From assembly GCA_964200075.2 (NCBI GenBank), contig CAXNAA020000221.1, positions 1 through 24,142 of the forward strand: a DNA stretch of 24,142 nt. Reading direction: 5' to 3'. Positions 11,150 through 21,500 of this stretch are shown in pieces (position 1 is the first letter of the stretch; every line of letters starts with the position of its first letter). The stretch is from Sphacelaria rigidula (Eukaryota; Phaeophyceae; Sphacelariales). Position numbers and translations under genes: made by a program. The notes under the pieces are model-generated. The model worked only from the letters and a program-made list of their open reading frames with translations, had not been told where the DNA came from and did no database searches.

Positions 11150-12060
11150 CATCGAACACTCTAGTGTGCATAAACTCTTTCTTGTAACCGGGTCTCTATT
11201 CAACGGAAGCCATGCCACAGTGGCCGGAATCTTCCACACCCTGGACGATATATGGTCAATAGTTGCATTGGACAAGAAACGTACTGCATGAAGTATAGGC
11301 CCATTGTGGCTATTGTCGGCCGGCAATGGTTGGAATAGGCCCATACTTCATCGAGGTACACTTATCGTCCATTGATCCTGTTGGACCATACATTGTCCAG
11401 GGTGTGGATCGTTCGAGTTGAATTCGCGGTGATCCATATTTCTTGCCACGTACCTCTCGGCCGTTCTCTACTGTGTCCCCCAGGTTATTTGTTGTTCTTA
11501 TGAGGCCGCTTATAACATACAAAAATACAAATCATGACGAGTGCTTCTTTGGAGCTATCACGTAGTTTTACACCCCAAAAGAGAGCTAGGCGGAGTTCGA
11601 CACGTTGGAATGATTTGCTCTTCTTATTGAGGCGGTTCCAGGATACGTTCCCGTCCTCCTGTGGCCGTAGCTTTCATTTCGGCTAAACAAGAATTCCAAG
11701 TGACTTTAGAAAAAAATCGCAACTTTCCTCCGGAATCATCTATTTTTTGTTATTTAGCGTTCTTGGAAAATAATCCTTGTTTGGCCGAAATGAAAACTGC
11801 GGCCACCGGGAAGCGGGGAGATGTCCTGGAATCGCCTCAACTAGAAGAGCAAGTCATTCGAACGAGTCAAACTCCGCTCAACTTCAGAGAGTAAACCGAC
11901 GTGAAAGCAGGAAAAAAAGCACTTTTCCAGAATTTCACATCCGTCTGTTGTAAGGAGCGGCCTTACCGAGGAATTGATTATCTCCAGGGCGTTGTTGCAG
12001 CCGCTAGAGAAGCACTCGGATGACGCATTCACAAGCACCGAGAAGTGATTCGCATACAAG
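11150..12060. mobile_element. Three alternating inverted copies of one unit (compound foldback)
   Basis: Copy 1 (about 11150-11320, +) and copy 2 (11321 to about 11730, -) form a palindrome centred at 11320/11321, with blocks such as CCACACCCTGGAC and ATGAAGTATRGGCC. Copy 2 and copy 3 (about 11731-12060, +) form a second palindrome centred near 11730, with TTTCATTTCGGCYAAACAAG, TTGAGGCGRTTCCAGGA and further out AGTGCTT and GAGGCCGC / AAGGCCGC. Copies differ by many substitutions and small indels, so they are not recent. No transposase is seen. Confidence 0.78.
11661..11894 (+). other. Short ORF carried by the inverted-repeat unit
   Basis: 77 codons (begins GTG), lying mostly in copy 3. The segment AEMKTAATGKRGDVLESPQ is matched in copy 2 on the minus strand by AEMKATATGGRERILEPPQ, with mostly conservative changes before copy 2 hits a stop. 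This could be the remnant of a protein encoded by the element; no family recognised. Confidence 0.25.
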
Positions 12061-12589
12061 GTAAAAAAAATAACATACTAGCGAGACAGTACGAAAAGAA
12101 ATAGCCTTCCCGAACGCACGATGAGTTTTCGAACCGCCTCCTCTACCAAGAGGCGTTACGAGACCCCTTGAGAGCCACAGGAATTCGTTCGAAATCGATC
12201 CACGGAACGATCTTCCCTCACGGTGTTCTTCGATGATCACGTTTCGAGTTTTCTGTTGTCTAGCTCAGGCGAAAAGAAGTCACGAGCCCAAGGAGGTTGA
12301 CCAATGTTAGGAGGGAAGGTTACTGGAAGTGAAACCTTTGTGACCCCAGGTTGTGAATAGCCACCGTCTACGTTGGAATGTTCCGTCCAGGATCCATCCA
12401 GCCACAGGCGACTCAAGTCAAATTTTCGAGATTCCGCCTGGTTCGAGGTTTGCTTTCCGCAAGCTTGTGCTGAATCAGGGTGCTCTTAGTGACGACTAGA
12501 TGATTTCCCAGCAAGTTCAAGATATTTCTCGAGTATTTTGAAGTCGTTCGCCTCTTCCACATTTTTCCATAGCGGTCGGGACGCGCACG
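12061..12589. other. No gene recognised
   Basis: Sequence beside the inverted array; similarity to the unit fades here. A 78-codon minus-strand ORF (12004-12240) has no family features. Confidence 0.4.
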
Positions 12590-13650
12590 CTACTCTGGTG
12601 GGGAAGAACGACTAAAGCTCATCAAGTCGCGGTCGACAGTCTTCACTGCTACAGGGGTAAACATAGGCACCGGAGCGGGAAAATGTGAAAATGGGTCGCT
12701 GATATTTTGAACCGCGTTGTCACGGACACCTCTCATGCCTTCCCCTTCAGCAAACAACAAAATATAATCTTGACGATACTCGGACAACGCCGACATCCAT
12801 TTCAAAGTACTCGAAGAGAGGGAGGGAACAACACCAGCTCCACCCACTAACTGTGATCCCGTAACGCCTCCCTTTTTTTGCCCTCGTGCGTTCCTCGCTG
12901 TGGAGTACGGCAGAATTTACACCGGCAGATACGCCTGCACCCGTCCTATATTTTGAGTTCGGTGAAACTCCGGTGACGTGCGCCGCAAGTGCTGAAGGAA
13001 TGAAAACCACATCGCACGCATGCTTGTCGGCATCAAATCAAGATATCGCACTCACGTAGTGTTCACAACTCGCCACCCGTGTGGCATTGGTGAACCCTAC
13101 CGAGATGTACGTAAAAGCGTCTTGTCGGGTGTGAGGGTTCAAGGTTATATGGCCATTCCGCACCGCACGCCAGCGACATCACGGCGTCGCACAAAACCGA
13201 CTCGGTCGCACCACCAGAGTACAGTGATCACAATGCGGCACGCAACACAGCAAACCAGGAGCAAAATCGCGCGAATGTTCCTTTATTCCTTGTATGTACT
13301 CTTGGTTTCACGGATCAGGACCAGCAGTTTTCGACGAAGCTTTCATCACCCTCAAGGTACCCTGCCTCCCTCTCTCCTGTCGTGAAGGAAACCAATGGTT
13401 CGGCAGAAGAGAGCAACATATTTCCACAACCTTTCGTCGCACCTGTTCGGGCTCTGTACGAGCCTCTTCAGCTTATGTACTCGTTTCTCGTGGGAAGAGG
13501 TCGGGTGCAACAAGTCAGCCGGCATGGTGTCTGCTTCTGGCTCTCGCGGGGGGGAGTGCTGCTACTGCTGGCTGCTGCTTATGCTACTCTGCTGCCTTCC
13601 CAGCCCTCAAACTCAGAAAAGTACCGCATTTTGCAATGGTCTTAGTACAG
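12590..13650. pseudogene. Decayed coding-like region, strand uncertain
   Basis: On + a frame is open without a good start from 13115 to 13645 (176 codons plus stop), with protein-like text such as TANQEQNRANVPLFLVCTLG and FPQPFVAPVRALYEPLQLMY and a Leu/Ala-rich hydrophobic segment (GGVLLLLAAAYATLLPS). Upstream, 12902-13058 also reads well in another + frame. On the minus strand two frames (12747-13010 and 12590-12847) join if one base is ignored in an A7 run near 12872-12878, giving about 138 codons. Open frames on both strands, plus frame breaks, fit an old gene or element remnant. No family recognised. Confidence 0.28.
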
Positions 13651-14354
13651 TCTGTAATTTTGTTTGTTATTTTCCCCCACGCCTCCCACTATGCTATCCG
13701 CAGTCACTAGTGCCAGTCATCGATAGACGACAAAATCAACGTAATGCATCTGTGGAGATATGTATCGGATTAACGAAATCAGTATGATAAAAATCATCGT
13801 ATACACGATTTTTTTCGAGGATAAGGTTAAGTTCAAGGAGAGGATACAGATGGTATCGTGCGTTTCAAGAATCGAGAAATGAAGGAGCGGTCGACTCTGT
13901 GAGGTGTACTTAACTGCCCGCAACCGAAAAAAAAACATGTACCCTTGCTGTACGTAGTTGTGTTCCCTTTTGAAGTTGGAGTATGACCATCTGTCACTGC
14001 TACTAATCAGAACTGTGTCAATTTAGAATTCCAATTCGTGGGTTCTGGGTTTTGTGAATCCCGGGACTGGGTGCTCTCTCAGGTTTGTCGTTTGTGCGCG
14101 CTCCTGCCCTACACTACCAGGTGTTACCAATCGGGAATACTCGTTGTGGGAATAATTGTAGTGCGTCGCTCACTCCGACGTATCCTGTCGCTAAAACCTG
14201 CTCAAGCAACCAATATAGCAACGCCGACCGGTGATCCGGGGTTGTGTTCCTTCTCATAACCGATAATCAGTCGGCGTGACCGCAAACAGCTCTCGGGGGA
14301 AGAGGGTTAGAGACTACGGTGAAGGCTGGCTAGGGGAGACTATAAAGGGCGAAG
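13651..14354. other. Upstream region of HMGR
   Basis: No gene recognised. A TATAAA at 14341-14346 lies only 9 bases before the HMGR start codon, too close to act as its TATA box. No other promoter motif can be defended. Confidence 0.45.
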
Positions 14355-14405
14355 ATGAGTGCTTCAATGGACCAGTTGCTCCAGGAGGAGTCCTTCACGG
14401 AGCAG
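14355..14405 (+). CDS. HMGR: HMGR exon 1 (start codon, 17 residues)
   Basis: This short exon reads [17 protein letters not shown] and ends in CAG followed by the strong donor GTCAGT, phase 0. An in-frame TAA at 14343-14345 blocks extension upstream, so 14355 is the first usable ATG; a second Met lies at codon 5. It joins in phase to exon 2 at 15599. The encoded tail is acidic and polar, as expected for a segment outside the membrane. Alternative: the protein starts at the ATG at 15593, which overlaps the exon 2 acceptor, or at 15497, and this exon is spurious. No cDNA is available here, so this exon rests on splice signals and phase only. Confidence 0.66.
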
Positions 14406-15545
14406 GTCAGTTTTCGCTTCGAGGGGGGTTCTGGTGTGTGATGTTTCCGGAGCCAGCTTTGCTACAGAAGAGTTTTTTGGCCGTCTGCGGCGACGAGCGA
14501 CATGTGATACACGTGCATGCCTCGGCCACTCGCATCGGCACACCACGACCCGGTAACAACCGATAATATTGCCGCCGGATGGTTCAGCTATTCTCAAGTT
14601 GCAACCTTGCTGACTTACGCTACGTCATTGTTTCTCCTTCTGTTACCCCCTGCGTTGCTAGCAGTCCGTCATCTTGGTTAAAACAGGAGGGAAACTGGGC
14701 AGTCCACGAGTAGCGCAAAGATAATTTGCGGTGCGATCATATCTACTGTGTGAATGAATTGCTATACTGTACTGTACTGTATTTTTTTGTCAACGGCAAC
14801 CCGCTCGACGAGCGTCCGCAAATGTGTGACGTGATCAACCCTCCAAATGGAACTCATGGAGCTTGTTGTGCAGCTGCGTGACCCAAGAGTGACTTGTATC
14901 GTGCTTGAGGTTGCCAACCATGTTCAATTTTCTTCAGTCGCGTTGCTAAAGTACGTGCGTTGCACAGACGCCTGAGACCCGTATCCAGGGCTGTGCAGTT
15001 TCCTGTTTGATTGACGTGCACGCACAGGGAGTGGTCGAAACTGGCGTGTGCATGGAGGGGGTTGCTTTTGAAAGAACCGAGAACACAACTGGCCAATGCA
15101 GTGCAGTTGTGCAGTCCCTGCTACGGTGTGTGCCACTCGCCACCTTCTACTTCTCTGTGCTGTAGTATAGTGCCACTGTCTTCTCGTGTCGACAAGCCAT
15201 TGGTGACTTCTAATCACATCTCGAGGTGATGCCGGTAGCCCCTCCCAATCCTACCGGAAGAGGAAGTCCGGATGTCACCGAGTAGAACTCTTCGTTTTCC
15301 CACTCATACCCGTACGCTCTCCATGGTACACAGTGCAGCCATCACAGTAGTGCTGCCGCGCTCCCCGAAACAATTATCCCACTCCAATTTCTGTACTTCA
15401 AGTGCGACTTTCAAAACCCCCCACGATTGACTATACCCTACTCGACCCGCCCTTGGACAATTACTTCATACTACTGAAGAGTGAAAATCCCTGAAGATGA
15501 TGGGTGCTGTTTCCGGTTTGTTGGGCCCTTCCCCCGCTTACCCCC

Positions 15546-15581
<36 letters not shown>

Positions 15582-18500
15582 ACCCCCTGACCATGCAGGC
15601 CTTGCGTGAGGGAGCTCGGTTCTTGATTTCAAACGCCTCGGTGCTGAGCGCTGCCGCGCTTGCGTTCGTGTTTTTCGCGACGATGACGCGTATGGTTTCA
15701 GGCAGCGAGGAGGAAAGGTGCGTCAGGCAACCAAGTAGAGAGCAGTGCATCATGTATCTTGTCGGCCCCTCGTTTGCGTACTCGATGATGGCGTTTCTCG
15801 ATCAAAATCCTGAAGTTTACGATGCCGCGGCGCATGAATCCGTTTATCATCTCAAGAAATGGGTCCCATTTTTTCACCAGGATTTGAACAAAGCGTGTGC
15901 GCATCGCCTGCGCAGATTGGAGGGCTATTTGCGGTTTTCCTCAAAACAAGTACTTCCGCCGAATTTTTGTTGCCGGAGCGTAAGAGAAATTTGGGATGAT
16001 TTTTCGCCGAGTGAAAAACTGCAACTCATATTCAGATTATTTTTCGGCGTAAGCCTTACAATTTCGCCTCAGGCGACCCCCATGCTGGCAGCGCCATGCG
16101 GGGAGGTGTATATCGCTTCCGGCTCTTGTGCTAGTGCAGACGGTGCCCTTCGGCCTGTGTTTAATCCTGGTTTCCACGAATGGGTACTCGTCAATATATG
16201 AAGAACGATACCGGCGTCTCAGGGTAGTCGAAATTGAAAATAAACCGGGAATTGAGGGGTTTCGGCGAAAGGTGAAAAATTTATATAGGTTCGCTTGATT
16301 TTTGACCAACCTCGGGCACGTAGATATGGACAAAATATTTTCTTGTTGCGCCCTTCTCCCACGCAAAGACCCCCCCAAATACTCTCTGAGCAAAAGACGT
16401 GGAGAAAACCAATAATGGTGATGGAAAAGCAAGAAAAAGCAACACTAGAGAATCACAAAGCAAAGTAAACCTACTGTCACAGGAGACCAGGATCTAGCCT
16501 TCGGATATCCGGGACTCGTGTATTACACTTTCGATATAAGATTTTGAGTGAACGCGGTTCATCTCGAAACGACGCATTACCCCACCTTGAACAGCCGATG
16601 ACCGATTACTTTTTTCGTCCACCTGTCTCTCGCGATCTCGTCGATACTTTCGTATAAAGTGCCTTTCCCGAACTCTGGAAGCTCATAACGCCGAGCAAAA
16701 GCAACATTTGCTGCCGAATTGATTTCCTCAAAGTTGAGGTATTGCGCTGATTTCCCTCAGGACTGCGGGCGTGCAGAATTGATGGAATCTATCCGAAGAA
16801 GTATTCGCGCGAGCTCGAGAAAAAACGTCATTGGCCACGATAGGTTCGAACTTACGGAGGGCGCCGTTTCGGATTTGAGCAGGCCTCGTTTTTTTGCCCA
16901 AATCCTCAGGCAAACTCCTTCAAATCTAAGTACAAGTTGCCCTCATCAATTATTAACGTGTCGCGACTGTGCATTTTGCAATGATGGTGGAGAATTCTGG
17001 TGTTGATGTTGGGTGACAAGGCGATGATGTGGACTTTTTTCGAACGTGCGTGCGAGTTTATGTTCATTTCATGAGAGCGCATTGGCGCTGCAGCGTTGTC
17101 ACCCCCGATGAATTTAACAGTTGGAAAGGATGACGAGACAGGGCAGTATGTGCAACGCGTTCAACGTAAGCGCAGGTCCCATGACAAGTATCTTCTTCAG
17201 CAGCACTTTGATGGAATCCCGCAACATGCTTTTGATTAATCTAGGCGTGCAGATATCTTCGAGAAAACGATTGAATCAACGACGAGCGATTTTGAGTGCG
17301 CCGTCTGTGTTACCCACATCGCTCACCGCACACATGGCGGGACGGCGCATGAGATGCAACAAGACTTGTACCAAACGAAGTAGCACGGGTATACGACCAG
17401 CATTTATTGATCTCATGCATGACCTGTGAGTTTGCATGGCCCCGTAGAGTTCAAGTCTTTTCGTCCCTTGAAAAATCTATGGTTGGCAATTCCAAGTATC
17501 GGATGAATTAATGATTCTTCCGGAAATTTCTCTCGATTTTAGTGTGATTGATTCGTACGTTACGAATCAATCCTCCCGCTTTGTTTTTAGCTTTGCAACC
17601 CAGGTTCGCGCAGCCCAGACACGTGGAATGGGGCAAAATATGCGGGGAGACCTCTTTACGAGCGGTCGACTTCTTTCTCTTTTTCGATCAATCAGGCCTA
17701 TTAAATCGTTGATTTGGTGATGCCAACCGGCGATGATTCGTCCGAACCGTGGACAAATCCCTGTTTCATGGTGGAGATGACGTGCCTTCGGATCTACAGA
17801 GGACGAACTGATGGTTGAAAGTTGCGAGGCCTCACCAGCGGGGCATTTCTGGTGGACGAACACTGTCGAATGAGGGTAGAACAGGCTACTTTTTGCCCTT
17901 GTCAGTGCGGATTAAACGTGGTGTCTTGAGCTCCTATCTGACACCGGCCAAGCTTGGCCTATTCACGTATCGTGCGCTCACCAGCTGTTGCTCAGCATCT
18001 CGTCGTTAGCGCTGTTCTTTGTCCCGTGCTTGCAATCAGAATTGTGGCCCGATCACGCGTCGCGCACATTTTTCGTTAGTTTTCCACGCTACAGCAGTAC
18101 CCCCATGTATAACATGTTACCCCTCACTGAGGCCCGATGCTCACACAAGGAGTGTTCCCAAAAAGATACACCTTGTACAGGTCCACTTACTACACCGGGT
18201 ATCTCCGAGTTTCTGGTCGGTGAGAAATCCCGATATTATACCACGTTTCGAAAATATTTTCAGGCATCGACGCAGCTCATGTATCGTGATAGCATCGATG
18301 GTTGCGCGTTCAGGCGCCAGTCGGGACATGACATTGTTCAGATTTGGATCATGACCAATGGATGATAACTTTGCGTTGTATCTTGCATGCGGTGACGGCG
18401 AACCGGCGATATCGGCGCAATTACCTGACGATACTAGCGATATCGGCGTCAGTTCGATACGTGGATGGTATCGGTGGCAATACACACCCTCAACGTCTGA

Positions 18501-21500
18501 GATATCGACCGAACAAGAATGATGATCATTTCAGAGCGCCTAAAATCACCACCTGAAGAACTGAGCTGACTCCCGTACCCGCTTCCACCGTGACCTTACG
18601 TGGGATAATGGACCTCTTTTTGTCTTGTGCACATCTTGAAAAGTCTCCTCCATCTGAGAAGAACGAAATCTCGATGTTTTGATGTTATGGCATTGGCAGG
18701 CCTGCGGTCAAGCGAGGAAAGGAGGAGCCGAGGCCTCGGTGGGAGGTGCTGCGTGTGCTGAACTATCTAGTGATCGCGCTGTTTGTGTGCTCCATCACGT
18801 ATGTGGTTTTTAACTACCGCACCATGAGTCACGCCGCCAGCGGAAACGCCGGGCTCTTCCCGATCCTTCTCATATGGTGAGTGTTTTTTTGTTTTTCTCG
18901 TGTGTGTCGGAAACACCGGTATTGCTCTCGCACCTTGTGCGCAACATGAGACGCATACTTTTTATGTCGGTCTGTTTTTCTGATGCTTGTCATGTCATGC
19001 TCTGTCGGGGGGAGATTCGCTTTATCAATAGAAAACAATGCCGATGCTGATGACACAAGATTTGGAATACGCGCATTTTTTTTCGGTCCTTGCCACTTGT
19101 TAGTTTTTCCCGCCATTTCAAATTCAAAACGTTGTTGTCGTCGTTGTCGTTGCAATTTCTGGAGTCGAACACAAGACATAAAACGCGTCCAATCAATCAC
19201 TCATCTTCGCGCATTACTTTAGGCGGTCCTCCATCAACGCCAGTTGGCTGATGGGCTGGAAACGATATATCTCCACAACTCCGTATCACACGGAAGTCCG
19301 CCAGGCGCCCGGTAATCATTCTCTACAAGTCTCTTACAGCATATTGGTACGTGGTCATCGGGCACCAGCCCCATCAGGCCTGAGCGTTGGGGTCGTGAAC
19401 ACCCCCCAAAGCCGAAAGGCAACCGCTTCCCGCAGAGGCCTATAGGTTATGACAACCCGCATAGGCGAAACGTGACACTGCTAAGGTATGTGCATTCCTC
19501 ACACTCAAGCATTCCTCCTCTATCACTTCACATTGCCCGCTCGCTTACTCACACAATACATGAGTACAGCACCAAGACACCGCGTACGATTGCGAATAAA
19601 ATTAATAACAAGGAAAGATTCGGTCTCCGTTTCAGGTTCGGATGCATGGCGTATTTCTTCGGGTTCTTCGGCATCTCGTTCCTCGACACGAACGCCATGG
19701 CACGCAGCCCGTCGTCTTTCGGCCTCTCTCATCTAGACCAGCAGCTGTATGCCCCTCGTGACGACACTAGCGCCAAAGCAGCGTCGGGGGTGGGCGGCTA
19801 TAATCTTCAAGTCGCTGCGCCGAACGCAATGTGCGCCAAAGAGACCCCCTCTGTCGCTGGGGCGGCGCAGGCTGCGGCCGCAGGTAACTCCGGCAGCATC
19901 GGCGGCGGCGATGGTAGTAGCGTTAAGGGTGCGAGCCAGATTGTGTCATCGCTAGGGCCCATTCCGGAGGGAGAGGAGTACTCGAGCATGACGGATGATG
20001 AGGTGGGTTTGTCCGTTTGGTTGGTCTATTGCGTCGAAGTTTGGTCTTCTCGCGACTTGTGGTGATCGCGGGACGGATCGGACGGTCTGTGCGACGGTTG
20101 TCTCTATTTGACGTGATGAGGCTAATCGATCGGTGTATTGGAGTGTTGTGTCTATCCGTGGTGATCCCCGACGTGTCCGTGGTGATCCCCGACGTGAATT
20201 GGTCGGTCTATTCAATTGTCGTCTAAATTCGTGATCGTGAGGTTGACTGTTGGAGTGTTGTATGTACTTGTAATGATGACGAGGAAGGTGGAGGGGTCGG
20301 GGATTTGATTAGTATTGCATCTTGAATCTCACATACGGGCTAAGTCATGAAATGACTCACACACTAATAGCCCTAGGCGAAGGAACAAGTCTTGGGTATA
20401 ATAAATTGTTTTGTAGTGCTCATGTGCTGGTACTGAAACTCAAGTGTCGGAAAATGCAAGAAGAGCACGTGCTGGAAAAATGTAACCACCGTGTCGGAAC
20501 CATTCCCCGTAATAATCAGCCGCTTACTGTTGTGATGGGGTCGACCAGGTGGCAGCGTGTGTGGCATCGGGCAAGCTGAAGGATCACCAGCTGGAGAAGA
20601 AGCTTGGCGACTGCGCGCGTGCAGTGACAGTCCGACGGTCGCTGTTCGAGAGACGCATCGGACGGTCCATGGAGAATCTCCCTAAGGAGGTGAGAAACGT
20701 AGAAAGCGTGATACAGTGCCCCCCTCTCCCCCTCTGCAATGAAAATCAAGAGAAATGTCGTACTCGTGCTCGCACTCACTATGTACATGTGTACATCGCG
20801 TTCATTAGGACACGCGTGTACACCGCATTCGTAACCCTAACGAAATGTATGCCGAGCAACGAAACCGAATCGTACTCGCTCTCACTATGTACATGTGCTT
20901 CTAGAATTAACTATTCGTATGTTTGTTTTATCCACTTGTGTATGGGTTATGTCGATTGGTGATAAAAGGGCATGGACTACGAGCGAATCTTGGGAGCGAA
21001 CTGCGAGATCGTGTGCGGGTACGTCCCTATCCCGGTGGGCGTTGTAGGGCCCCTGTTGCTGAACGGGCAAGAAGTTTTCGTGCCCATGGCCACCACAGAG
21101 GTGAGAAACGAGAAGATGGACGGTTCGGAATCCTCGAGTAATATACGAGTAATACGTGCCGATGATCCCTCATCGCGGAAGGTATACAAGATACAAGGTT
21201 CTTCTGGCAACAGGGGGTGCTTGCCTTGGTCCAACCGCGAGCGACCAAAGTATATAGCTGCTAGGGCCGCGGGTCTTGGTTGGGTCTGGGTCCAATTCAG
21301 CGTGACATGATGAAGAGGTTGCAAAGTGAACAAATGAATACGACGTGAGAAAGTACTGTGTGGAGCTCCTCGCTGCAGGAACGTCCCCCCTCCCCCCTGG
21401 TGAGACATCCATGTGGCACTGCAACCCGTGGCTGTCTCAGAAAGTGGCGATCCCATGAAAAGAAGCAACTTTTGATTGCACGCTTGGTGCGGCAAAAACG

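Larger units (their letters stand above)
14406..15598 (+). other. HMGR intron 1 (1193 nt)
   Basis: Runs from GTCAGT to CATGCAG. It contains the TACTG simple repeat at 14766-14781 and, near its 3' end, the 35-C homopolymer that acts as its pyrimidine tract. A 42-codon ORF at 14847-14975 lies inside; it has no recognisable family and I do not call it a gene. Confidence 0.62.
15718..18699 (+). other. HMGR intron 2 (2982 nt, largest intron)
   Basis: Runs from GTGCGT to TTGGCAG and joins two phase-2 exons. It holds several coding-like but disconnected open stretches (15718-16201, 16719-17006, 17511-17720 and 17988-18365, + strand) and a 12-bp perfect hairpin. None matches a family I recognise. 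The size and the scattered open frames suggest that foreign DNA, perhaps a decayed mobile or viral element, has expanded the intron; that is inference. Confidence 0.75.

Noticed and set aside
14341-14346. TATAAA as HMGR promoter
   Set aside because: It is 9 bases before the start codon, so transcription would begin after the ATG.
14847-14975. Small + ORF with protein-like text ([20 protein letters not shown])
   Set aside because: Only 42 codons, inside HMGR intron 1, with an in-frame stop just upstream and no family match; inserting it into HMGR would not fit known N-termini.
16037-16432. 131-codon minus-strand ORF in HMGR intron 2
   Set aside because: It overlaps the exon 2 extension on the other strand and is low in recognisable features.
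18240-18365. Faint resemblance of an open stretch to the C-terminal half of eIF4E
   Set aside because: Only a few spaced residues agree, the cap-binding Trp context is missing and the frame stops at once; chance is more likely.
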